DNA of 6,589 nt from JANNHK01 sp034408875 (GTDB lineage Bacteria; Actinomycetota; Acidimicrobiia; IMCC26256; PALSA-610): contig JAWXCJ010000269.1 in assembly GCA_034408875.1 (NCBI GenBank), positions 1 to 6,589 of the forward strand. Direction: 5' to 3'. The position numbers and the translations under genes are program-made. Within the stretch, counting starts at the first letter, position 1, and every line of letters begins with the position of its first letter. The notes below the pieces were generated by a model. The model was given only the letters and a program-made list of their open reading frames with translations, did not search any database and had not been told where the DNA came from. Shown one piece after another: positions 1 to 5,856 of the stretch.

Positions 1-1203
1 GATCGCGACGAGCGCGGGCGTGCGGCTGTCGTCGAGCGCGTAATACGCGCGGGCGAGAAACAACAACGCACCGTAGGGATACAGCCCGAACGCGAGCGCG
101 GCCAGCGCCGCCGCGAGCAAGCCGGGCCCTTCGGCACCGGCTTCGCCGAACGACACGATCCGCATGGCCGGCAACGCGAGGGCAGCCATCGCGAACGACA
201 CCGGGACCACGAGCACGGCCATGCGGTCGAGGCCCCACCGCACCGTCTCGGCGAACGCGTCCGACTCCCCCGCGCCGGAACGCGTCGACAGTTCGGGCAG
301 CACAGTCGTCAAGATCGGTTGGGCGAGGATCGCATACGGCGCGAGGAAGAAGACGAACGCGACCTGGTACGCGACGACACCGCCCGCAACGCTGTTCCCG
401 AACACGAGGGTCGCGCCCAACAGGATGCCGGCGTTGGCATGCAGCAGCACTCCCCACGCCGCGAGCCGTAACAGCCGACCGAGCGCCGGGTCGCGCCGGA
501 TTCGCTGCGGCCGGAGCCCGAGCCCGCTTTGGCGCGCGGCAAACGCAAGCACCGCGACGAAGCCGACGACGCCGCCGGTGCCCGCCACGACGAGCAGCGA
601 GCGCTCGCCGATCGACAGGTCGAAGCCGGGATCAGCGCCTGCGACGGCCCGGAACGCGAGCAGCGCGCCGACCATGACCGCGGTGTTCGCGATCGGCGCG
701 AGTGCGGTGACGACGAAGCGCCGCCGCGCGTACAACCATGCGGTCGCGACCGTGCCGTACGCGTATAGGAGCACCTGCGGGACGAAGAACCAGAGGAGAA
801 ACGTCGCGAGGCGCCGTTGGTCCGCGGCGATACCGGGATCCTCGACCCCCGACGCGAGCAGGCGCGCGATCAGCGGCGCACACACGAGTGCGACGACCGT
901 GACCACACCCAGGCCGACCAGCGCAACCCACAAGAGCCCGCGAGCAAGACGGCGCGCCTCGTCGTCGTCACCGGAGTCGAGCAACGCGACGAACGTGGGA
1001 ACGAGCACCGCGGACAACGCACCCGCGGCCAGCAACTCGAAGAGCACATTCGCCATCGAGTTGGCGGCAAGAAACGTGTTGCCGAGATATGTAGTTCCGA
1101 GAACCGCGGCGACGACCAGCACCCGTACGAACCCGACGGCGCGCGAAAGCGCCGTCGCGGCGCCCATCGTGGTCGCCGCGCGCCCGAGGGTCGGGTTCGT
1201 CAT
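1..1203 (-). CDS. murJ: MurJ/MviN-family lipid II flippase, 3' end cut off by the window
   Basis: This integral membrane protein is expected to flip the peptidoglycan precursor lipid II from the cytoplasmic to the outer face of the membrane. The frame is open from an ATG at 1203 down to base 1, giving 401 codons without a stop; a full MurJ core is usually about 500 residues or more, so the C-terminal part lies outside. About ten hydrophobic segments can be seen (for example around residues 88-113, 133-157, 163-186, 203-223, 272-300, 326-348 and 361-385). Family signatures are LSRAVGFVR at 19-27, the AAGALSAVLVPTFV stretch at 59-72, the PILTTVLPELS stretch at 296-306, and ARAYYALDDSRTP at 384-396, which matches the usual YAL-D-TRTP motif. 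The start overlaps the stop of the upstream steB in ATGA (1200-1203), with no clear Shine-Dalgarno sequence, so coupled translation is likely. The RR and E found in Escherichia coli MurJ near residues 52-57 are replaced here (FELLAAGALS). Another MVF/MOP-superfamily flippase for a different lipid-linked substrate is possible but less likely. Confidence 0.9.
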   Translation of the reverse strand, partial: MTNPTLGRAATTMGAATALSRAVGFVRVLVVAAVLGTTYLGNTFLAANSMANVLFELLAAGALSAVLVPTFVALLDSGDDDEARRLARGLLWVALVGLGVVTVVALVCAPLIARLLASGVEDPGIAADQRRLATFLLWFFVPQVLLYAYGTVATAWLYARRRFVVTALAPIANTAVMVGALLAFRAVAGADPGFDLSIGERSLLVVAGTGGVVGFVAVLAFAARQSGLGLRPQRIRRDPALGRLLRLAAWGVLLHANAGILLGATLVFGNSVAGGVVAYQVAFVFFLAPYAILAQPILTTVLPELSTRSGAGESDAFAETVRWGLDRMAVLVVPVSFAMAALALPAMRIVSFGEAGAEGPGLLAAALAALAFGLYPYGALLFLARAYYALDDSRTPALVAI

Positions 1204-2138
1204 GACTGTGGTTCGGGCAGGGGCCCGCCGGCGTCGCTTCCGTAGCCGTAGTGCCCGACGACGCTGCGCCCGAGGTCTTCGAGCGCGAGCACGGCCGCGA
1301 CCCGGCCGGCCACGACGTCGAGATGATCAACGGTCGAGATCTGGTCGGCGACGGCGTCGTCGGTTCGGATCGGCGCGAGGGTCGCGCCCTGTACGGGCGC
1401 GTTTTCGTCGCCCGCTTCGTAGACCTCGCCGACCACCGTCGCCACGCCGGCTTCTGCGAACGCGCGGGCGGTCGCGAGCGTGACACCGTCCTGGCCGAGC
1501 TCGCTTCGGGTGCCGGTGACGAGCAGGGCGCGTGCGGGCCGGGCCGAGAACTCGGCGAGGGCCGCGTCGTCGCCGTCGTACCCGAGGAAGCCGGCGCTGC
1601 GGAGCGCGGCGATCAGGTCGCCCGACTCCGCGGCCTCGCCGGCGGCGGGCGGACCTTCGACGAGGCGGGTCGCAAGCGCGTCGAGCGCGAGCGCGCGGGC
1701 CGCGACCTTGCTGCCGGTCGCTCCGGTTGCTTCCTTCAGCGCGCGCACCTCCTCGACATCTTCGAGCTTCCACGACGGTTCGAGCCAGAGCACACCGGGG
1801 ATCTCGGCACCCGCCGCACGCAGCATGTCGACGGTGTCGCCGACGCGGTCGTCGTCGACCCCGCGTTCCGCGATGACCGCGACGGGAATCTCGGCGAGCC
1901 GGGCTTCGACCGCGAACGGAGCCAAGTCTTCGGTGTAGCGCTCGGCCGTGGCCAGCTGGTCGCGCAGTTCGTCGTTCTCGCGGGTCCGTTCCGCCGACTC
2001 GGTCCGGACCTCGTCGATGTCGCGTTCGAGCCGGTCGACGATTGCGTCGTCGACGACCGTCGAGCCGACGACGATGCCGAGTCCGAGCGCGAGGAACACC
2101 GCGATGAGAGAGATGAGGTGGAAGCGAAAGTTGATCAT
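1200..2138 (-). CDS. steB: SteB / MctB-type single-pass coiled-coil membrane protein (copper transporter family annotation)
   Basis: The protein has 312 residues, a normal length for the family. Residues 1-7 are a short cytoplasmic tail, residues 8-27 form one hydrophobic segment (ISLIAVFLALGLGIVVGS at 9-26), and about 30-70 is a charged heptad-like stretch that should be a coiled coil outside the membrane. A mixed alpha/beta domain follows, ending in the family's HYGYG motif (296-300) near the C terminus. The M. tuberculosis homologue (Rv1698) has been called MctB and linked to copper homeostasis. The C. glutamicum homologue, SteB, works with SteA in the RipC-FtsEX cell-separation pathway. 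I see no Cys or His cluster that would suggest copper binding, and the neighbouring steA favours the SteB role; this choice is inference. The ATG at 2138 is chosen because MINFRFHLIS sits directly before the membrane segment, as in relatives, although no good Shine-Dalgarno sequence precedes it. Its stop overlaps the murJ start in ATGA. Confidence 0.9.
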   Translation of the reverse strand: MINFRFHLISLIAVFLALGLGIVVGSTVVDDAIVDRLERDIDEVRTESAERTRENDELRDQLATAERYTEDLAPFAVEARLAEIPVAVIAERGVDDDRVGDTVDMLRAAGAEIPGVLWLEPSWKLEDVEEVRALKEATGATGSKVAARALALDALATRLVEGPPAAGEAAESGDLIAALRSAGFLGYDGDDAALAEFSARPARALLVTGTRSELGQDGVTLATARAFAEAGVATVVGEVYEAGDENAPVQGATLAPIRTDDAVADQISTVDHLDVVAGRVAAVLALEDLGRSVVGHYGYGSDAGGPLPEPQS

Positions 2139-2163
2139 GAGGGCTTGGTTGAGCCTACGACGG

Positions 2164-2188
2164 GACCCGCCTCGAAACGGGGCGGGTC
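2164..2188. repeat. Perfect inverted repeat (hairpin) in the steA-steB gap
   Basis: The only real intergenic space in the window (2139-2204, 66 bp) holds a perfect 8-bp inverted repeat, GACCCGCC at 2164-2171 and GGCGGGTC at 2181-2188, with a 9-base spacer whose inner bases can add two more pairs beyond one mismatch. In the minus-strand transcript it would form a GC-rich hairpin between the steA stop and the steB start. The bases after it on that strand (CCGTCGTAGG) contain no T run, so it is not a classical intrinsic terminator. It could attenuate, stabilise or process the message between steA and steB, or serve as a protein-binding palindrome. The repeat is seen directly; the function is inferred. 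Confidence 0.6.
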
Positions 2189-2204
2189 ACCGGTAGGAAC
2201 GAAT

Positions 2205-3368
2205 CTAGAAGGGGCCGTTCAGCCAATCGCCGATGTCGAGTCGCATCCCGTCGATGAAGACACGCAGTGAGTCCGATGCGAATGTCATCGCGACCATCGC
2301 CGCGACCGCCGCCGCGACGAGCAAGACCATGTCGCGCCGCCGGACTCGTCCCTCGTACAAGCGGCTGACACCCTTCGCGTCGACCAGCACGGGTCCGAGC
2401 CGGAGTCGCGTCAGGAACGTCGAAGCCATACCGCGCCGGCCCTTGTCGAGAAACTCGACCATCGTCGCGTGCGTTCCGACCGCGACGATGAGCGTCGCGC
2501 CCGCTTCGTACGCGAGCAGCATGGCGACGTCCTCGCTCATGCCCGGCGCGACGATGCGATGGAACGGCAATCCTTGCGACTCGAGCAGTTCACTCGCGGG
2601 CGAGTAGCCGTCGCCGCGCTCGTGCGCGACCAACTCGGCGCCGCAGTGCAACGCGCGGTCGGAGAGTGAGTCGAAGTCGCCGACAATGATGTCGGGCTTG
2701 GCGCCGACTTCGAGCAACGCATCCGCGCCACCGTCGACGGCGATGCACACGGGCTGGTACTCCTTGATGTAAGGGCGCAGCGCCCGCAGGTCGTGGCGGT
2801 AGTCGTGCCCGCGTACGACGACGAGCGCGTGCCGGCCGCGGATCTTCGTGTGCAGCGGCGGCAGGTCGAGGGTTGCGAACGTCAGCTCGGCTTCCTTGTC
2901 GACGTATTCCAGCGTGTTGCGGGCGAACGCCTCGAGTTCGGAACCGATCGAGTTGCGCGCGTCGTCCATGCGGGCGGTGATCTCGTCGGCGTCGAGTTGC
3001 ACACCCGCGGCGATCTTCTCGCCGTCGCGCCAGAGGGCACCGTCGCGCAGTTCGAGCACCTCGCCGTCGCGCACGAGATCCATGACGTCGGAACCCACGT
3101 CGTCGAGCAACGGGATACCGGCCTCGACGATGCGGATCGGTCCACCGTTGGGATAACGCCCGGAGATCGACGGGCTCGCGTTCACGACCGCGGCGACACC
3201 CGCCGCGACCAACCCGTCGGCGGCCACCCGGTCGATGTCGCGATGGTCGATGACGGCGATCTCGCCCCGTTCGAGCCGCTTGACGAGATCCTTCGTCCGG
3301 TCCCCGACCCGGGCCACGCCCTTCGATGCCGACCGGGCGCGCGCGGCGCGCCGTCTCCGAAGCTTCAT
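2205..3368 (-). CDS. steA: SteA-like cytokinetic ring / cell-separation protein with thiamin pyrophosphokinase-like domain
   Basis: The protein has 387 residues. A very basic N terminus (KLRRRRAARAR at 2-12) is followed by the family's N-terminal domain: GEIAVIDHRDIDRVAADGL at 35-53 and VVNASPSISGRYPNGGP at 61-77. A thiamin-pyrophosphokinase-like domain comes next, with VDGGADALLE at 211-220 and KPDIIVGDFDSLSD at 224-237. A single hydrophobic segment at about 347-363 leads to a 24-residue tail. The predicted topology is a large cytoplasmic part with the tail outside. In C. glutamicum, SteA is recruited to the division site and acts with SteB to promote RipC-dependent daughter-cell separation. 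The D-G-G and GDFDS motifs that bind nucleotide and metal in true thiamin pyrophosphokinases are kept, but the enzyme's usual C-terminal thiamin-binding domain is not recognisable, so thiamin pyrophosphokinase activity should not be assumed. The ATG at 3368 overlaps the recN stop in ATGA; the stop codon is TAG. Confidence 0.91.
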   Translation of the reverse strand: MKLRRRRAARARSASKGVARVGDRTKDLVKRLERGEIAVIDHRDIDRVAADGLVAAGVAAVVNASPSISGRYPNGGPIRIVEAGIPLLDDVGSDVMDLVRDGEVLELRDGALWRDGEKIAAGVQLDADEITARMDDARNSIGSELEAFARNTLEYVDKEAELTFATLDLPPLHTKIRGRHALVVVRGHDYRHDLRALRPYIKEYQPVCIAVDGGADALLEVGAKPDIIVGDFDSLSDRALHCGAELVAHERGDGYSPASELLESQGLPFHRIVAPGMSEDVAMLLAYEAGATLIVAVGTHATMVEFLDKGRRGMASTFLTRLRLGPVLVDAKGVSRLYEGRVRRRDMVLLVAAAVAAMVAMTFASDSLRVFIDGMRLDIGDWLNGPF

Positions 3369-4987
3369 CCGGCTCGCACTTCAGTGCGTACCTCGACCGA
3401 GCGGCCGAGGAGTTCGCGCGCGTGCTTCTGCGCCGCGGCCGAACTCCCGTCACCGCCGAGCATCCGCGACAGTTCCGAGATGCGCGCGTCGTCGAGCAGC
3501 AGCGACGCGGACGCGACGGTGCGCCCGCCCACTTCTGACTTCGCGACAGACACCTGCGCGTCGGCGAACGCTGCGACCTGGGCCAGATGCGTCACGCACA
3601 GCACTTGGTGTCGTCCTCCCAGCGCGGCGAGTGCCCGTCCGACCGCCGTGCCCGTTTCCCCGCCGATACCGGCGTCGACCTCGTCGAAGATCAGCGTCGG
3701 CGGCGCTTCGGAAAGCACCACCCGCATACCCAGCATCGCACGGGAGAGTTCGCCACCCGAGGCAACTTTGGCAAGCGGCCGGGCCGGCTCCCCGGCGTTG
3801 GCGGCGAGGAGGAAGGTCACGTCGTCCATGCCGTCGTCCGAGAGGTCCGTTGCGGTCACGACTACCTCAAAGGTCGCCTTGGGCATCGCGAGTTCCCGGA
3901 GGTGCCCGGCAACGGCTGTGGCCAGCTTCGATGCGGCTTTCTTCCGGATTCCCGAAAGCGTGGCGGCCGACTCGGTGGCCCCGCGCAGTACCTCGTCGCG
4001 CCGCGCGCCCAGCGCCGCCGCCCGCTCGTCGTGTTGTTCGAGATCGGCCAGGCGGCTGCGGGTCTCGCCGACGTAGACGAGGACCTCGCCGAGTGTCGGG
4101 CCGTACTTGCGCATCAGCTCGCGGAGCTTCGCCCGCCGTTCGTGCGCGGCGGCCAATCGTTCCGGGTCGGCGACAATCTGCTCGCGCGCCACCCTCGCTT
4201 CGTGCGCTGCGTCGGTGACCTCGCCCTGCAACGCGCGCAGCCGCACGGTGAGCGCGTCGAACGGCGCGCGGCCGGAGAGTTCCGCGACCGCGACTCCGAG
4301 CGCGTCGGCCGCGGGTCCTTCGAGCGCGTCGTACGCGGCGGAAACAGCGTCGCGATGCGCTTCGGCATCGCCGAGGAGATCTTCCTCCTGAGCCAGCCGC
4401 GCGTCCTCGTCGGCGTCGGCAAGTTCCGCTTCGTCGATCTCGGTGAGTTGGTAACGAAGCAGATCGACTTCGCGCGCGCGGGTGCGTTCGTCGCCACCGA
4501 GCGCGGCCAGTTCGTCGTCGAGCCGGCGGGCCTCGCGGCGCGCGGCGCGAATGTGATCGCGGGCGGCGAGCGCCTTGTCCCCCGCGAACCGGTCGAGGAG
4601 TTCGCGCTGCTCGGCGGGCGCGAGCAACGACTGGTGCGCATGCTGGCCGTGCAGATCGACGAGCTTGCGGCCCCACTCGGAGAGCTCGGCCGCGGTCGCC
4701 AGGCGTCCGTTGATGTACCCGCGGCTGCGTCCCACCACGGGGATGACGCGTGCGAGCACGATTTCGTTGTCGTCGTCGAGCGCGAACCGGCCCTCGACCC
4801 GGGCTTCGGCGGCACCCTCGCGCACCGAGGCGGGGTCGGCCCGGCCGCCGCACAACAGCGCGAGGGCGTCGACGAGCAGGGTCTTGCCCGCGCCGGTTTC
4901 GCCGGTGATGGCGGTGAGGCCCGGCCCCATCGGCACCAGCAACTCGGCAATGATCCCCAGGTTTTCGACGCGGAGTTCGAGCAGCAT
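3365..4987 (-). CDS. recN: DNA repair protein RecN (SMC-like ATPase)
   Basis: RecN is an SMC-like ATPase that acts in the cytoplasm on DNA double-strand breaks, tethering DNA ends and stimulating RecA-dependent recombination. The 540-residue product shows the full architecture: MLLELRVENLGII at the N terminus, Walker A GETGAGKT at 29-36, the RecN-typical LVDLHGQHAHQSLL at 109-122, a long charged coiled-coil middle (about 140-360, with RKYGPTLGE at 293-301), the ABC signature VASGGELSR at 408-416, Walker B TLIFDEVDAGIGG at 431-443, and the H-loop CVTHLAQVAAFAD at 464-476. Length is within the family range, with no sign of damage. The ATG at 4987 is chosen because the conserved N terminus begins there and because it overlaps the nadK stop by one base (TGATG). 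An in-frame GTG at 5083 would add 32 residues unlike the family. Only a weak GGA precedes the start. I saw no convincing LexA/SOS box just upstream, so this copy is probably expressed as part of the operon. Confidence 0.96.
   Translation of the reverse strand: MLLELRVENLGIIAELLVPMGPGLTAITGETGAGKTLLVDALALLCGGRADPASVREGAAEARVEGRFALDDDNEIVLARVIPVVGRSRGYINGRLATAAELSEWGRKLVDLHGQHAHQSLLAPAEQRELLDRFAGDKALAARDHIRAARREARRLDDELAALGGDERTRAREVDLLRYQLTEIDEAELADADEDARLAQEEDLLGDAEAHRDAVSAAYDALEGPAADALGVAVAELSGRAPFDALTVRLRALQGEVTDAAHEARVAREQIVADPERLAAAHERRAKLRELMRKYGPTLGEVLVYVGETRSRLADLEQHDERAAALGARRDEVLRGATESAATLSGIRKKAASKLATAVAGHLRELAMPKATFEVVVTATDLSDDGMDDVTFLLAANAGEPARPLAKVASGGELSRAMLGMRVVLSEAPPTLIFDEVDAGIGGETGTAVGRALAALGGRHQVLCVTHLAQVAAFADAQVSVAKSEVGGRTVASASLLLDDARISELSRMLGGDGSSAAAQKHARELLGRSVEVRTEVRAG
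3375..3388. repeat. Short palindrome just upstream of the steA start, inside the recN 3' end
   Basis: CGCACT and AGTGCG form a 6-bp inverted repeat separated by two bases. In the minus-strand transcript this can fold as a 5-bp stem (CGCAC/GTGCG) with a TGAA loop, ending 6 bases before the steA ATG and lying within the last codons of recN. No Shine-Dalgarno sequence is obvious here, so a hairpin in the ribosome-binding window could affect coupled initiation of steA. In a GC-rich genome a repeat this short can arise by chance, and any regulatory role is speculative. Confidence 0.3.
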
Positions 4988-5856
4988 CAGCGGTCCGGGA
5001 GCGCGAACTTGGCCTTGAGGATCTGGTGGAAGTCGCGCGGGCGCAGCTCCACCATCCGCAACGGCTCCTTGGCGGCCTGGCACGTCACCCGGTCACCCGC
5101 GTTGAGCACGCCCTCGTCGCGGCCGTCGATGGTGCACACGGCCCGGCGCCCCTCGCTGATGACGAACTCGAGCTCTTCGTCCTCGGCGAGGATCAGCGAA
5201 CGGTCGAAGAGCATGTGCGGCGAGATCGGGGTGAGCAGCACGCAACGCAACGCGGGCGAACCGATCGGGCCGTGCGCCGAGAACGAATAGGCCGTGCTCC
5301 CGGTCGGCGTCGCGATGATCACGCCGTCGGCCGCGTACGACGTGAACGGCGTACCGTTGATCGAGAGGTCGAAACGGATGAGGTGGCCCGCCCGTTCCTT
5401 TTCGAGCACCGCCTCGTTCAACGCGAACTTGGTGCGAATCTCGCCCGCGGCGGTGATGCGCACGTCGAGCATCATGCGTTCGGTCACCGTGTAGTCACCT
5501 TCGAGGAGGCGCGGTAACGCGCCTTCGAGTTCGGCGATCTCGAGCGCCGACAGGTACGCAAGCTGGCCGACGTTGACACCGAGGACGGGTACGCCCTCCG
5601 GGTACACGAGCTGCACCGTGTGCAGCATCGTGCCGTCGCCACCGAGCGAGACGACGAAGTCGAGGCCGCGCGCGAAGTCGTCGACGGGACGCGCGTACTG
5701 CGCGAGGTCGGATGCGTCGGCCTCCGGACTCGGAATGCGGACCTCGACGCCGCGCGCGGAGAACCATGCGGCGGTGCTCTGCGCGAGCCCGTGCGCGACC
5801 GGGCGGTCGCGGTGCGGGACCAGGCCGATGGCGGTGGGCACGGGATTCGACGTCAT
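4987..5856 (-). CDS. nadK: NAD kinase (ATP- or polyphosphate-dependent NAD+ 2'-phosphorylation)
   Basis: The enzyme phosphorylates NAD+ at the 2' position of the adenosine ribose to make NADP+, the sole route to NADP(H), in the cytoplasm. The 289-residue product has the expected motifs in order: GGDGT at 72-76 (phosphate-donor binding and catalytic Asp), GVNVGQLAYL at 93-102, the NE pair at 147-148 (NAD binding), DGVI at 177-180, the glycine-rich TPTGSTAYS at 183-191, and LTPISPH at 208-214. Length is typical. The start ATG at 5856 overlaps the tlyA stop in ATGA, and the stop at 4987-4989 overlaps the recN start by one base, so it sits in a translationally coupled row. Two motif positions depart from the common form: GQLAYL where GRLGFL is usual, and SAHGP at 193-197 where SAGGP is usual. 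The catalytic core is intact, so activity is expected. Donor preference (ATP versus polyphosphate) cannot be read from the sequence. Confidence 0.96.
   Translation of the reverse strand: MTSNPVPTAIGLVPHRDRPVAHGLAQSTAAWFSARGVEVRIPSPEADASDLAQYARPVDDFARGLDFVVSLGGDGTMLHTVQLVYPEGVPVLGVNVGQLAYLSALEIAELEGALPRLLEGDYTVTERMMLDVRITAAGEIRTKFALNEAVLEKERAGHLIRFDLSINGTPFTSYAADGVIIATPTGSTAYSFSAHGPIGSPALRCVLLTPISPHMLFDRSLILAEDEELEFVISEGRRAVCTIDGRDEGVLNAGDRVTCQAAKEPLRMVELRPRDFHQILKAKFALPDR

Noticed and set aside
164..1483. Plus-strand open frame of 439 codons opposite murJ.
   Set aside because: The translation is Ala/Arg/Ser/Thr-rich and becomes almost pure Arg-Arg stretches near its end, typical of an out-of-frame shadow. 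The minus frame is open for 401 codons with MurJ motifs.
2164..2188. Reading the steA-steB hairpin as a rho-independent terminator.
   Set aside because: No T tract follows the stem on the minus strand, and steB follows within 26 bases in the same direction.
2202..2230. Possible minus-strand promoter for steB, with TAGATT (2207-2202) as a -10 and TTGGCT (2226-2221) as a -35.
   Set aside because: The spacing is only 13 bases instead of about 17, and such hexamers occur by chance, so it is not supported as a feature.
1251..2270. Plus-strand open frame of 339 codons opposite steB.
   Set aside because: It mirrors codon bias in steB, and the product is rich in Asp, Glu and Arg with no family motif. 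The opposite strand has a clear SteB-type membrane protein.
2793..4076. Plus-strand open frame of 427 codons opposite steA and recN.
   Set aside because: It has low-complexity composition and no domain signature, and the minus strand carries well-supported genes across it.
4988..5083. Upstream in-frame GTG start for recN at 5083.
   Set aside because: It would add 32 residues that do not resemble RecN and overlap nadK by nearly 100 bases. The ATG at 4987 fits the conserved N terminus and the TGATG junction.
4985..5090. LexA/SOS operator (GAAC-N4-GTTC type) ahead of recN.
   Set aside because: I read the sequence around the recN start and found no such match. A full scan with a LexA matrix for the source lineage would be needed to exclude one further away.
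3587..5290. Long plus-strand open frame of 567 codons opposite recN and nadK.
   Set aside because: It is antisense to two genes with complete family motifs. Its translation shows no recognisable domain, and long antisense frames are expected at this GC content.
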